64,000 nucleotides of DNA from Paraflavitalea soli (GTDB lineage: Bacteria; Bacteroidota; Bacteroidia; Chitinophagales; Chitinophagaceae): contig NZ_CP032157.1 in assembly GCF_003555545.1 (NCBI RefSeq), positions 4,468,546-4,532,545 of the forward strand, in the 5' to 3' direction. Shown here one piece after another: positions 25,745 through 35,289 of this stretch. Below the pieces are notes generated by a model. The model was not told the DNA's origin. It saw only the letters and a program-made list of their open reading frames with translations, and ran no database searches. Position 1 is the first letter of the stretch, and every line of letters starts with the position of its first letter. The position numbers and the translations under genes are program-made.

Positions 25745-26278
25745 ATGAACAAACTGAAACCCATACGGTTAAGGACATTAAAAATCCGCGCATCCTTTCT
25801 CCTCAAGGATATTCATACTCCATCTCCTGCTTCATTAGTGGCCGCTACTACGCTATGTAATATTCCTGTATTTGCCGGCAAAACTGCGCAATGGCTATTG
25901 GAGCACCCGGAAGCGGTGAAGTTAAAACATGCCTATCAGGCGATTGCGTGGGAAATGGGTTTCAACAGTTGGGACAGGCTTAAACACACGATCGTATTGA
26001 ATGATTGTTTGTACAAACCTGGTGGTGTGGCTTATATCCATGCCTGGTTCAGGGACTATGGCACGGCCGAGGCTTATTTCAAACAACATGGGGGATTTTT
26101 GCTGGCATTCTGGAAAGATATTGTTGTTTGTGGCAAAGAGTATATTGAATGCCTGGAGCTGGATCAATATGGAGTTCATTGGCAACAGATCGGTTATAAC
26201 TGGATAAAACCTGAAGCACAGGCTTCTTTCGAATTTCTGCAGCAGCAGGCAATACGTAATTACTTATCACAACAATAG
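25745..26278 (+). CDS. conserved hypothetical protein, possibly with a toxin-independent small helical domain
   Basis: The start at 25745 (MNKLKPIRLRTLKIRASFLLKDI) gives 177 residues; the frame opens nine codons earlier with unlikely sequence. A segment LKHAYQAIAWEMGFNSWDRLKH (about residues 60-80) is helical and resembles a short motif seen at the N terminus of other small Bacteroidota proteins. The C-terminal half is aromatic-rich (YIHAWFRDYGTAEAYFKQHGGFLLAFWKDIVVC). I do not recognise a named family. It is followed after 7 bp by the VOC gene and probably shares its promoter. Confidence 0.7.
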   Translation: MNKLKPIRLRTLKIRASFLLKDIHTPSPASLVAATTLCNIPVFAGKTAQWLLEHPEAVKLKHAYQAIAWEMGFNSWDRLKHTIVLNDCLYKPGGVAYIHAWFRDYGTAEAYFKQHGGFLLAFWKDIVVCGKEYIECLELDQYGVHWQQIGYNWIKPEAQASFEFLQQQAIRNYLSQQ

Positions 26279-26285
26279 GGATACA

Positions 26286-26675
26286 ATGAGAAATTATTTA
26301 GGCAGGATGATCCTCCTGGTGGAGGACTATGACAAAGCATTTGAATTCTATCACAGGAATTTCGGTTTTGGGAAGATATTTGAACTTACCACGGATGTAG
26401 GTCAAAGGTTCCTGCATATAGGCTCAGGAGCTACGGGCGAAGCGGGCATCTGGTTCCTGCAAGCCGAAGGGAAAGTGCAACAAAGCAGGATCGGTAACCA
26501 GGTGGGCGAACAACCTGCGATGGTTATTTATACTTCGAACCTGACGGAGTTGTATCAACAGTTACAAGAAAACGGTGTAAAGATCAAAACAGCGCCTGTT
26601 ATTACACCGGGTTATTCATTCCTTCACTGTTATGATCTTTATGGAAATGAGATCGTAGTGGTAGAAATGGCGTAG
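26286..26675 (+). CDS. VOC family (glyoxalase/bleomycin-resistance-like) protein
   Basis: 129 residues forming one vicinal-oxygen-chelate unit: MILLVEDYDKAFEFYHRNFGF at the start, and SFLHCYDLYGNEIVVVEMA at the end with the terminal metal-ligand glutamate. VOC proteins include dioxygenases, glyoxalases and antibiotic-binding proteins; single-domain members like this usually dimerise. The specific activity cannot be assigned. It is second in a two-gene unit and its stop codon lies one base from the end of the convergent FG-GAP gene, with no terminator between them. Confidence 0.88.
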   Translation: MRNYLGRMILLVEDYDKAFEFYHRNFGFGKIFELTTDVGQRFLHIGSGATGEAGIWFLQAEGKVQQSRIGNQVGEQPAMVIYTSNLTELYQQLQENGVKIKTAPVITPGYSFLHCYDLYGNEIVVVEMA

Positions 26676-26676
26676 C

Positions 26677-27861
26677 TTATTTTACCTGCTCAAAGAAGAA
26701 AACGCCTTTCTTGTTGGAGACAATGATATCCAATAACTGATCCTTATTGATATCCTGTACTACAAAGGCATTGCCGATGCCTGAGTTGTTGTCTATTTCA
26801 TGGGGGATCCAGCGGGGTGTTTTGCCAGGCTGGCATTCAAACCAATAGAGTACAGCGGGTTCAGCAGCGCCGGGGTCCTTTTCATTGTGTGCACCAAAAC
26901 GCTTTCCGGTAATAAGATCAGGGTGGCCATCACCATTGATATCTTCCATGGCCATTGCGTGGGATTGGGAAAACTGTTTACTGATCTCATGGGTGGTCCA
27001 GGTGGTCTCTCCCCTGTCGTTTTTCTGCTGCTCATGCCACCATATGCCATAATCGTGGGCGGAAGAACTCATGATATCTGCATCACCATCCTGGTCTACA
27101 TCAAGTACAAACATATTGGCACAATCCTCACCGAGGTTGGCCGGGTGAAATATCCAGTTGGGTTGCCTGACATCGGCCGGAGACTCCCACCAACCGCTTT
27201 TTATGATCACATCTTTTTTCCCATCGAGGTTTACATCACCCCAACCTACTCCATGTGTATAGCGGTGGGTAGCACGCAGGCTATCGTTGCTGATGGTAAA
27301 ACGCTGCCAGTTGGTATCGCCTTTTGCCGAGGGCGACTTTAACCAGATCACTTCTTTTTTAAAGGCATCATTGCAAATGATGTCCTTTCTTCCATCGAGG
27401 TCAACATCCACGAACAGGGGCGTTTCAATGCCGGCTGATGGCAGTATGAGGTGGCTTTTCCAAATGGCATTCGCTCCCTTTGGATTTTCATACCAGCGGC
27501 AAGCTTCACCGGGCACGTCGAAGCGTATCAGGTCGGCCCAGCCATCATTGTTGACATCCATACAAAAGTTGAGGAAGGTAGTGCTGTATCCTTTCACGGG
27601 ATTCAACGTATCGGCATGGAGCAGGTGGCGCTCCCAGCGGGGGGCCTCATACCAATAATGACCGGCAAGGATATCGATACGGCCATCCTTATTGACATCA
27701 CCGGTAGCAGCGCCTTCGGATACAAAGACGCTGCTTACGATGTGTTTTTTAAAAGTGCCAGTTGATTGCTTATGCTGTGCGGTTTGTGCATGACTGTCCA
27801 TGAACACGATGATGAACATATATGCAGCAAGCATCGGATAGTAATGGTTGGGCGCTCTCAT
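26677..27861 (-). CDS. secreted FG-GAP/VCBS repeat protein
   Basis: 394 residues with an N-terminal signal peptide ending DSHAQ. It contains seven Asp-rich calcium-type motifs of the FG-GAP/VCBS propeller, for example DVNKDGRIDILAG, DVNNDGWADLI, DVDLDGRKDII, DVNLDGKKDVI, DVDQDGDADIM and DINGDGHPDLI. The fold is an integrin-like beta-propeller. No catalytic domain is attached. It lies 28 bp downstream of the GH2-like enzyme on the same strand, so the two are probably co-expressed and may act on the same extracellular polymer (inference). Confidence 0.88.
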   Translation of the reverse strand: MRAPNHYYPMLAAYMFIIVFMDSHAQTAQHKQSTGTFKKHIVSSVFVSEGAATGDVNKDGRIDILAGHYWYEAPRWERHLLHADTLNPVKGYSTTFLNFCMDVNNDGWADLIRFDVPGEACRWYENPKGANAIWKSHLILPSAGIETPLFVDVDLDGRKDIICNDAFKKEVIWLKSPSAKGDTNWQRFTISNDSLRATHRYTHGVGWGDVNLDGKKDVIIKSGWWESPADVRQPNWIFHPANLGEDCANMFVLDVDQDGDADIMSSSAHDYGIWWHEQQKNDRGETTWTTHEISKQFSQSHAMAMEDINGDGHPDLITGKRFGAHNEKDPGAAEPAVLYWFECQPGKTPRWIPHEIDNNSGIGNAFVVQDINKDQLLDIIVSNKKGVFFFEQVK

Positions 27862-27889
27862 TACTTAAAAATAAGCATAATGTACGGCA

Positions 27890-29188
27890 CTATGGCTTGA
27901 TGAAAAAGGGAATATTGGCGGTGGCTACGTTGTTGTTGCCATCTGTTATATATACAAATAAACGGTAAGGGCCTTCCTTTTCAGGGGTCTTCAGGGCTAC
28001 CTTGCCTTCTCCACGGGCAGTGATCAACCCATCTATAGGTTTGGGCCTCGCCTCGAAATCGCCGCCTTCGCTCAATTGGGTGGGCTCGGGCAATACTTCC
28101 CAACGCCAGGAGAGTTTATCGTTATCGGGGTCCATGGCCACGGCCAGTGCGGTGTAACTGGTACCAGGCTTCAGGTATATATTGTCAAGGGCCTTCCTGT
28201 TGTCCAATTGCAAAGAATACAAATGGGGGGCTTTATTTTGGGGCCAGTTGCGGGACCAGAGGTATTGCATCACATCTACCACTTCGGACTCCTCTCCTTT
28301 ATCGGTAAACACGCCATACCAGGTGGGGGTACGTTCCTGTTTTTGTCCCCAGAGGAAAACATAGGAGCCGAGGCATTTTTCTCTATCGCGTTCTACTGAA
28401 TATTCATACCTGCTTTTATAGACAGCGGCCTTTTCGCTACTCGTTTCTTCAATAGGCGATTTCCACGCTGTTTGCAAGCCTTCCCAATGACCAGTAGGAC
28501 CCCATTCGGTAACGAGGTAGGCGCCTTCCCAACCTGACTGGCGGATGGTTGCGGGCAAACCGGCCAGACCGCCATAGGTATTCACGGATAACAAGTCGAT
28601 ATCTGTGGACCTGACCTTGATAAGATCAACAAGGCCCTTATTGATGCCTGCAAACACGGTAGTGGTGGGGTGATTGGGATCAGTGGCATGTATCATTTTT
28701 GAAATATCATTCACTGCATCCCACACTTTGGGATTCTTGTATTGGAGGTTCAATTCATTGCCGATGCCCCAGGCGAGTAAGGCGGGATGGTCTTTGTATT
28801 TCAATACCTCTTCACGCAAGCGGTCGAGTTGTTTTTTTACGGCTGCGGTATCATCATAATTAAAGCCATGGCGTTCACGGGCGACATCGAGCCCCAGCAA
28901 CACGGTCAATCCGTATTTCTGTGCTGAGTCAAGCACGTTTTGGGCACCACGGGTACCCCAAGTTCTGATGGAATTACCGCCATAGGCAGCGATCCGGGCA
29001 GGATAGGCGCTTCCGCCTGCGCCTTTCACAAAATAGAGTTGACCGCCTCTGTATAACTGATAACCTTCGGCGGTTTTGCGGAGTTCGGTTTTGATGGAGG
29101 TATTTGCTGATTCCAGTTTTCCGGGTTGTGCCTGCAAGGCCGCCAGGAGGAAATACAAGGAGAGGGTAAGGATGCTTTTCCTTTTCAT
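27890..29188 (-). CDS. GH2-like TIM-barrel glycoside hydrolase
   Basis: 432 residues with signal peptide MKRKSILTLSLYFLLAALQAQ. The barrel shows the clan GH-A pattern: KGAGGSAYPARIAAYGGNSIRTWG near residue 55, the acid/base in GIGNELN (Glu about 145) and the nucleophile in LVTEWGPTG (Glu about 228). The C-terminal 100 residues resemble an Ig-like or carbohydrate-binding module (YLKPGTSYTALAVAMDPDNDKLSWRWEVLPE). It lacks the two beta-sandwich domains in front that full GH2 enzymes have, so it is a stand-alone barrel. Likely a beta-glycosidase or transglycosylase acting in the periplasm or outside; the exact substrate is unknown. Confidence 0.82.
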   Translation of the reverse strand: MKRKSILTLSLYFLLAALQAQPGKLESANTSIKTELRKTAEGYQLYRGGQLYFVKGAGGSAYPARIAAYGGNSIRTWGTRGAQNVLDSAQKYGLTVLLGLDVARERHGFNYDDTAAVKKQLDRLREEVLKYKDHPALLAWGIGNELNLQYKNPKVWDAVNDISKMIHATDPNHPTTTVFAGINKGLVDLIKVRSTDIDLLSVNTYGGLAGLPATIRQSGWEGAYLVTEWGPTGHWEGLQTAWKSPIEETSSEKAAVYKSRYEYSVERDREKCLGSYVFLWGQKQERTPTWYGVFTDKGEESEVVDVMQYLWSRNWPQNKAPHLYSLQLDNRKALDNIYLKPGTSYTALAVAMDPDNDKLSWRWEVLPEPTQLSEGGDFEARPKPIDGLITARGEGKVALKTPEKEGPYRLFVYITDGNNNVATANIPFFIKP

Positions 29189-29628
29189 ACTAATTTAGAA
29201 TTAATTGTCATTTTTACTGATATAATGACCCTACGTCTTTTATTCTCCTTCGCTCAAAGGTAGAAGGGCAACGTTGTAATAAAGGGTTCAAATCCAGGCA
29301 GTAAAATTAGGCATCCTGGTACTGGCAGGGAAATATCGGACTACATCATCACTACGTCAACGTAGAAATGACGTAAAATAATGGCTGGTGTATTGCTTTT
29401 TACTACTTCAATACTACATCCAGGAGGGAAGGAATGCATAGATCAGGGTGAGCTGCGCTGAAGCCGTCTTCGATAAACACCTTGAAGCACAGCCACGTGG
29501 AGGGTTGCCCCTACAGGTCAAATGAACTTGCTGACATTCATTGCTACAAAGCGGCAGCCCCTAACGGGGCACGAATACCCTTCGACAGTCCTTCCAGGGT
29601 CTTAGAATACAGGGAGACAACCGACAGG
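29189..29628. other. gene-free stretch with repeats between GH2-like and S9 genes
   Basis: 440 bp, no credible ORF. The left part holds four ACGTC-type motifs, including the inverted pair CTACGT-CA-ACGTAG (29352-29365), upstream of the GH2-like gene. The right part holds a GCCCC-TAAC-GGGGC hairpin (29557-29570) and a copy of a dispersed CTTCGACAG element. Confidence 0.6.
29580..29621. repeat. dispersed intergenic element, CTTCGACAG...CAGGGAGACAAC
   Basis: Starts with CTTCGACAG and ends with CAGGGAGACAAC. A second copy with the same ends (CTTCGACAG...CAGGCTGACAAC) lies at 55215-55257 in another intergenic gap. Confidence 0.55.
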
Positions 29629-31941
29629 TTATTGAAAGCTCCAACGTTCGCGGCCTACTTCGGCGAAGGCAGGGAGTTCGCCTGCATTGCGTGCCGGCGG
29701 TTCTACACCCATCAGGTGCTTGACAAAGAAATCGCGTTTCCGCATGCGGCCATATACGCCGCCATCGCTGTGGCCCATGCCGGGTATGGAGAGGAGGTCG
29801 AAATTCTTGCCTGCTTTGATCAGGGCATCGGCTACGCGGTAAGTAGATTCGGGGGGCACATTGGTATCGGCCTCTCCCACTATCAGCAACAGGTTGCCCT
29901 GCAATTTTGCTGCGTTGGTGACGTTGGATTGTTCCTCATAATGTTTGCCAACAGGGTATCCCATCCATTGCTCGTTCCACCATTGCTTGTCTACGCGGTT
30001 ATCATGACAACCGCAGGCGGATACAGCGGCTTTGTAAAATTCGGGATGAAAGAGGAGGGCGCCTGTGGAGCTTTGGCCACCGGCAGAAGTGCCATAAATA
30101 CCTACGCGCTCTGCATCCACATAAGGATATTTTTGCGCCAGGGCTTTGATCCATAATATCCTGTCGGGGAGACCGGCATCGGCCAGATTTTTCCAGCATA
30201 CATCGTGAAAAGCTTTGGAGCGGTTGGCGGTACCCATGCCATCTATCATGACGACAATGAATCCCAGTTCGGCCAGGCTTTGCATTTCGCTATAAGGAAC
30301 GAAGTTCTTCGGCACAAATGCATCGTGCGGACCTGCATAGATATTCTCCAGCACGGGGTATTTTTTGGAAGGATCATAATCTGAAGGTTTGCTTACAATA
30401 CCCCAGATATCGGTAACGCCGTCCCTGGCTTTGGCTACAAATACTTCGGGTGGACTTACGCCTGCCCGCTTATACAGGGAAAGGTCGGCTTCTTCGAGTA
30501 ACATGATCTCTTTGGCATCGGCAGTGCGGGCCAGTATGGTCCTTGGTGCTATGTTGACCTGTGACCAGGTATCGATAAAATATGTCTTGTCATCAGAGAA
30601 TGCCAGGGTATGGTTGCCGGCAGCTGGCGTAAGGGATTTCAGGTTCTTACCATCGAAACCTATGCGGTAATAATGAATATTGTAAGGGTCTTCGCCGGCC
30701 TGCATGCCACTGGCCCGGAACCATACTTCTTTCTTAACGGGGTCAATGCTGTCCACACCACGTATCACCCAATTGCCCCGGGTAACGGGCTGTTCTTTGC
30801 CGGTAACGAGGTCAACGAGGTAAATATGGTTCCACCCTTCTTTTTCGGAAGTGCGAATAAGTTGATTGGTAGGGCTAAGGTAGCTGGTGAAATTGCGGGT
30901 GTTATAAATGAAGGTACTGGTCTTTTCATCCACCACATTGCGGGTAGTAGCATTGTCTGCATCGACCTCGATAACACGGAAACGCTGGTGACCCCGGTCC
31001 ATTTTCTCATAGGTAAAATAACGGGCATTGCCACTACGCCAGGTAAGTGCCGGGGCATTTAAGAAATCAACAGGCCCGGTATTTATCTTAACAGCTTTTT
31101 TTGATGACAGTTGAAAAAGCCAGGGGGTGTAGATGGTCCATGGATCGCCAGGTTGTTTGTAAGATTGGGAGCGCAATTGTCCGCGCATGGTGCCGGGCAA
31201 TGAAGTGAGAATATAATAGACTGATGAATCTCTTACTGTATTGATATGGTAACCTGCGAGGTATTTGCTATCGGGACTCCAGTATATAGTGCCGTAGGGC
31301 TTTTCGGGTGTACCATCTGTGGTAAACTGAATGGGTGTGCCTCCGGCAGCAGGTTTCACCACCAGGTTGCCTTTTTCGATATATGCCTCCCATTGTTTGT
31401 CGGGTGAAGTACTGCCATTGGGAAAAGGATTATTCTGCCGGCCCCGGAAGGCTCCGGGTGTATTGCCTGCAGGCGGGGCCAGCATGGGTGTTTTGGCACA
31501 AACATGGGAATTGCGTTCGCATTGCACGCGTTGTCCCTGTACGGTAAAATATAGGAAAGGTTTACCGACTGGTATATCAATGTTGCTAAGGGACGGTCTG
31601 AGTGAGTCGATGGTGATCCCTATCTGCTGCAATCCTTCGGCCAGGCGCTGCCGGTGAAACAAGGGTTGCTTTTTTCCTTTCACGGCATCCACATAGATAT
31701 ACTCCTGCACACTATCCTTCAGGAGGTTTTGGTACCAGGCTGTTTTTCCACCCGGCAACCAGGAGATGGTGACGGTAGATTTGAACACGGCATTTTTGGT
31801 AGCACTGTCAATCCGTGCTGCGCGCAGGTAGCGCTGTACCATTGCTTCGTGGGAAGGTTGGAAACGGGTTACTGTTTGCGCAGTGAGGGGCCGGTTGAAC
31901 AGTGTAACAGCCATCAGGATGACAGGAACTATTTTATGCAT
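29629..31941 (-). CDS. S9 family (DPP IV/prolyl oligopeptidase-like) serine peptidase
   Basis: The start at 31941 gives MHKIVPVILMAVTLFNRPLTAQT, a proper signal peptide, and a 770-residue protein; the frame continues 43 codons upstream without protein-like sequence. The N-terminal part is the DPP IV-type propeller (SPDSKYLAGYHIN; PTNQLIRTSEKEGWNHIYLVD). The C-terminal hydrolase has the nucleophile in GIYGTSAGGQSS, the Asp in VGEADTNVPPEST and the His in GMGHSDGG. Periplasmic removal of dipeptides or oligopeptides is expected. The elbow GTSAGG differs from the GWSYGG of classic DPP IV. Confidence 0.9.
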   Translation of the reverse strand: MHKIVPVILMAVTLFNRPLTAQTVTRFQPSHEAMVQRYLRAARIDSATKNAVFKSTVTISWLPGGKTAWYQNLLKDSVQEYIYVDAVKGKKQPLFHRQRLAEGLQQIGITIDSLRPSLSNIDIPVGKPFLYFTVQGQRVQCERNSHVCAKTPMLAPPAGNTPGAFRGRQNNPFPNGSTSPDKQWEAYIEKGNLVVKPAAGGTPIQFTTDGTPEKPYGTIYWSPDSKYLAGYHINTVRDSSVYYILTSLPGTMRGQLRSQSYKQPGDPWTIYTPWLFQLSSKKAVKINTGPVDFLNAPALTWRSGNARYFTYEKMDRGHQRFRVIEVDADNATTRNVVDEKTSTFIYNTRNFTSYLSPTNQLIRTSEKEGWNHIYLVDLVTGKEQPVTRGNWVIRGVDSIDPVKKEVWFRASGMQAGEDPYNIHYYRIGFDGKNLKSLTPAAGNHTLAFSDDKTYFIDTWSQVNIAPRTILARTADAKEIMLLEEADLSLYKRAGVSPPEVFVAKARDGVTDIWGIVSKPSDYDPSKKYPVLENIYAGPHDAFVPKNFVPYSEMQSLAELGFIVVMIDGMGTANRSKAFHDVCWKNLADAGLPDRILWIKALAQKYPYVDAERVGIYGTSAGGQSSTGALLFHPEFYKAAVSACGCHDNRVDKQWWNEQWMGYPVGKHYEEQSNVTNAAKLQGNLLLIVGEADTNVPPESTYRVADALIKAGKNFDLLSIPGMGHSDGGVYGRMRKRDFFVKHLMGVEPPARNAGELPAFAEVGRERWSFQ

Positions 31942-32003
31942 ACAGGGAGGTACTTTATCTGCCATAAAATTATCACTAATAAGCAGGCGGGGCTTTACCA
32001 ATA

Positions 32004-32885
32004 TTACCGGTTTCTGAACATATACAACCACACGCCTGCGAGGGTAAGTGCAGCACCTGTTATCTGCCATATATGTAGCTGTTCGCCCAGGAAGGCTACA
32101 GCGATCAGGGCTCCTACTACGGGGTCCATGTTGATGAATACGCCGGCCTGGGTAGCTGAAATATGCTGCAAGGCGCTGTTGAACCAGATATAACCGAGGG
32201 CGGACGGGAAGATACCCATGTAGAGAATGGCGGCCCAGGCTTGCCAGGAGATGGCTGGCCAGGACTGGTCTTTCATTTCATAGATCACAGCGGGAATGAG
32301 TAAGATAGTGCCTATGATGGAGAGGCGGGTAATGAGCCATATTGGATCGGTGGAAGCAAGCTTCTTTGACACTACGGTATAGATGGCCCAGCAAAGCACA
32401 GCAGCGATCATCAACAGGTTGCCCATGATGGTATTATTACCGGATGCACTGGCCTGACCTGTAAAACCAATGAGTACCACACCGGTCACGGAAATGAAGA
32501 TGCCCACTATTTGCCAGGGTTTCAACCTTTCCTTTAAAAATATGGCGGCCAGTATGGCGGTTGAGATGGGAATGAATCCCTGTATCAATGCGCCTGCAGC
32601 AGCAGAAGTTTGTTGCAGGGAGAAGTTGAAGAACACATAATACAGTGTAACACCGGTTAGTGACAATGTGAGTATGGACGCCCATTTATCCTTCATGGTC
32701 TCCTGAACAGGTGTTTTGCGTGTATAGGAAATTATCAGCAATGCAAGAATAGCTACCGCAAAGCGCAGGAAGGCAAACAATATGGGGGGCATGGTGGCTA
32801 CCACACTGCGGGTGATGGCATAAGAACTGGACCAGGCCAGCAGGGCGAGCAGGAGCTTTAACAGGGAGCGATTTTTTTGTGTCAT
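32004..32885 (-). CDS. EamA/DMT family transporter
   Basis: 293 residues with about ten transmembrane helices in two EamA repeats. The repeat ends are recognisable: LKERLKPWQIVGIFISVTGVVLIG in the first half and FLGEQLHIWQITGAALTLAGVWLY in the second. DMT proteins of this type export metabolites or amino acids; the substrate is not predictable. The gene lies 62 bp upstream of the S9 peptidase gene on the same strand and may be co-transcribed with it. Confidence 0.9.
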   Translation of the reverse strand: MTQKNRSLLKLLLALLAWSSSYAITRSVVATMPPILFAFLRFAVAILALLIISYTRKTPVQETMKDKWASILTLSLTGVTLYYVFFNFSLQQTSAAAGALIQGFIPISTAILAAIFLKERLKPWQIVGIFISVTGVVLIGFTGQASASGNNTIMGNLLMIAAVLCWAIYTVVSKKLASTDPIWLITRLSIIGTILLIPAVIYEMKDQSWPAISWQAWAAILYMGIFPSALGYIWFNSALQHISATQAGVFINMDPVVGALIAVAFLGEQLHIWQITGAALTLAGVWLYMFRNR

Positions 32886-32942
32886 GGCTACTTAAAACTA
32901 ACACTTTCATCGCTCTCCTGTAGCTGCTACTTACGAAATTTG

Positions 32943-34106
32943 TTATATATATTTCAACCACCAGTTAGTATGGGTGGCCTTGTATTGACCAAACCACACG
33001 CAGGGCTTATACAAAATGGCCACTACGGCAATCCAGATCAGGTATACTTCCCAGAGGTTGACACCGGACCTGATATTAGCAGGCCTGCCGAATGTGCCGG
33101 TTGTAAATTGCATTTGCGCCCAGGTAATTCCCTGTGACCACAACACGAGGAACATGATGATGTGAATAAGGTAAAAATGGAGGAGGAAATAGAATAAGGG
33201 CACTTTCCCATATCGCAACACGATGGCTGCCAAGCTGCCTTGCACTTGTTCGGCAAGTGCCAGTATCAGGAACATAATCCCCAATGTAACCAGGCAGAAC
33301 AGGAGTGACGGGGGATACTTGGTAATGTTCATGAATGACAAAAATGTATACACGCCGTTCTTTTGTGCAGACCAGGGTATCGGGTCGCCATAAATATTGA
33401 TGAACCTAATGACCACAAATAACAGTAAAGCAATCAATGCTGTGCGCAGGAATATTTTCTTCCTGGTGGTGCTATCCAGCTCAAAGAATTTTCCGGTAGC
33501 AAAACCAAGGAGCATGATACCCAGCCAGGGAATGGGCGGGTAAGCTACCAGGAAGGTACGACCACCGCCTATGGGGAATAAGCCAGGACCGAAAAAGGGA
33601 TTGATAACAGGGGCCACTATTGAGTCTTTGTCAAATGGGATGATGGCTAACAGATTGTGGCAACCTATGATGAGGAGCCCAAGGATGCCTATTGTTTTCC
33701 ACGACCATTTGCTCATGAAAGAAAGCATGATGAAGCCAAACCCGATGGCGGCGATGACCTCAAAAATAAAGGAGTGGAAGCCGGGGTCGAAGTAGAGCCC
33801 GAAATTGACCAGGGTAAATTCCAGCAGGATGAGGTAGAGGCCACGCTTCCACAGGAAGCGCCTGCTTTGCCGGAGGTTGGCGCTACGCTGTAATGACAGG
33901 AAGGCGGACGTACCTGATAAGAAAACAAATATGGGTGCGCACAGGTAGGTGATCCAGCGTGTGAAAAACAATACGGGCGTGGTAGTGGACAGGTTGGTAG
34001 GGCTTTGGGTAATGGCATCTACGTGGAGCAGGTCGCGCACATGGTCGAGGGCCATGATGATCATGACAATGCCCCTGGTAAAATCTATGCTGTGAATCCT
34101 TTTCAT
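32943..34106 (-). CDS. DUF1624/HGSNAT-like membrane protein
   Basis: 387 residues, about ten transmembrane helices. The N terminus RIHSIDFTRGIVMIIMALDHVRDLLH is the signature of the DUF1624/heparan-alpha-glucosaminide acetyltransferase-like group, with the conserved His in the first membrane helix. Members move acyl groups from cytoplasmic acetyl-CoA to sugars across the membrane or are uncharacterised. The gene is divergent from the LytS-type kinase gene and 57 bp upstream of the EamA gene. The family call is good; the activity is inference. Confidence 0.85.
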   Translation of the reverse strand: MKRIHSIDFTRGIVMIIMALDHVRDLLHVDAITQSPTNLSTTTPVLFFTRWITYLCAPIFVFLSGTSAFLSLQRSANLRQSRRFLWKRGLYLILLEFTLVNFGLYFDPGFHSFIFEVIAAIGFGFIMLSFMSKWSWKTIGILGLLIIGCHNLLAIIPFDKDSIVAPVINPFFGPGLFPIGGGRTFLVAYPPIPWLGIMLLGFATGKFFELDSTTRKKIFLRTALIALLLFVVIRFINIYGDPIPWSAQKNGVYTFLSFMNITKYPPSLLFCLVTLGIMFLILALAEQVQGSLAAIVLRYGKVPLFYFLLHFYLIHIIMFLVLWSQGITWAQMQFTTGTFGRPANIRSGVNLWEVYLIWIAVVAILYKPCVWFGQYKATHTNWWLKYI

Positions 34107-34284
34107 GGCCTGGTTTGTTGTTTTGGAATTTAAGGGATTGGTTTGTTATGCTGCTCAAAATTGCAGGGAATTATTGTGTTGTGGTTGTAATACAACCTGC
34201 ATTCCGGCAGGTTGACAGGCAAAATCGCCCGTTTGAAGGGGTGTTGGGGATTTTGGCTAAATTGGATGATTATTATTGCTATTG

Positions 34285-35286
34285 ATGAAAAGGCTGGCAG
34301 GTAAATATCGATTGAAAGAAGGGCTTGTGATCGCTTTGTTCTTTCCGGCAGCTTTGGCACTTTCGGATAGCAGCGGTACGAACACGGTGCTTCACTTTGT
34401 GTCTTCGTTCCTGATCATTTTTTCTCAATGGTGCATGAACTTTGGGTTGGTTGATTTTAGGAACCGCCGGTTATCCACGCTCTACCCCAGGATCATCCTT
34501 TCTTATCTTTTCTCGGTCCTGATCTATATCTGTATCGGGCTGTTGCTGGACCTCACGGGCAAGCTGCTTTCCACAGCGAGGGGGAACTGGGGACATTCGT
34601 TCAGTTCCTGGTTCTATATATGCCTCACGATATGGCTGTTCAATACGCTTATTCTATTGATCAAACACGCTTTTGACAGTCATGCGGAGAAAAGGGATAT
34701 GGTGCTGGAGAATGAGTTGCTGAAGCGGGAGAACCTGAATGCGCAACATGAAGCGCTTAAGCAACAGGTGAACCCGCATTTCCTGTTCAATTCCTTAACG
34801 ACCTTAAAGTCCTTAACGAAATATGATCCCAAACAGGCTATTGATTTTATCGGGGAACTGGCGGCGGTATACCGGTATATGCTGCAGCACCAGGACAAAA
34901 ATATCGTGACGCTTGGTGAAGAGCTGGATTTCATGCGGTCGTACCTGTACTTGTTGCGGATCAGGTTTGGGGAGGCCATCAGTACAGAGATCCAGGTGCC
35001 GGAGATAGGGCTGGGACATACCATGCCGCCCAATACGTTGCAATTGCTGGTAGAGAATGCAGTCAAGCACAACAGCTTTTCCCTGAAAAAACCGTTGTGC
35101 ATTTCCGTTTTTATGACGGGGGATTACCTGGCTGTAAAAAACAACCTGCAACTCAAACCAGGGGAGCCGGTCTCCTCCCGGCTGGGACTGACGAATATCA
35201 GCCGCCGCTATGTATTGTTAAAGGGGAAAGATATAATTGTACAAAAAGATGAATATGATTTCCAGGTCTTACTACCCATCCATTAA
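34285..35286 (+). CDS. LytS/YehU-type sensor histidine kinase
   Basis: About 333 residues from ATG 34285 (a TTG three codons earlier is less likely). Four N-terminal transmembrane helices (about 12-125) are followed by the His_kinase domain with the phosphorylated His in QQVNPHFLFNSLTTLKSL and an ATPase domain with PPNTLQLLVENAVKHN; a recognisable GLTNISRRY box stands near the C terminus. There is no periplasmic sensor domain, so the signal is probably sensed in the membrane. It forms a pair with the LytTR regulator three bases downstream. Confidence 0.92.
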   Translation: MKRLAGKYRLKEGLVIALFFPAALALSDSSGTNTVLHFVSSFLIIFSQWCMNFGLVDFRNRRLSTLYPRIILSYLFSVLIYICIGLLLDLTGKLLSTARGNWGHSFSSWFYICLTIWLFNTLILLIKHAFDSHAEKRDMVLENELLKRENLNAQHEALKQQVNPHFLFNSLTTLKSLTKYDPKQAIDFIGELAAVYRYMLQHQDKNIVTLGEELDFMRSYLYLLRIRFGEAISTEIQVPEIGLGHTMPPNTLQLLVENAVKHNSFSLKKPLCISVFMTGDYLAVKNNLQLKPGEPVSSRLGLTNISRRYVLLKGKDIIVQKDEYDFQVLLPIH

Positions 35287-35289
35287 GAT

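Noticed and set aside
26675-26677. convergent VOC and FG-GAP genes one base apart without a terminator
   Set aside because: Tight convergent ends are not rare; with no further signal there is nothing specific to claim.
29246-29300. tRNA-like stretch with GGTTCAAATCC
   Set aside because: The T-loop motif and a loose D-arm look are present, but the T-stem, anticodon stem and acceptor stem do not pair.
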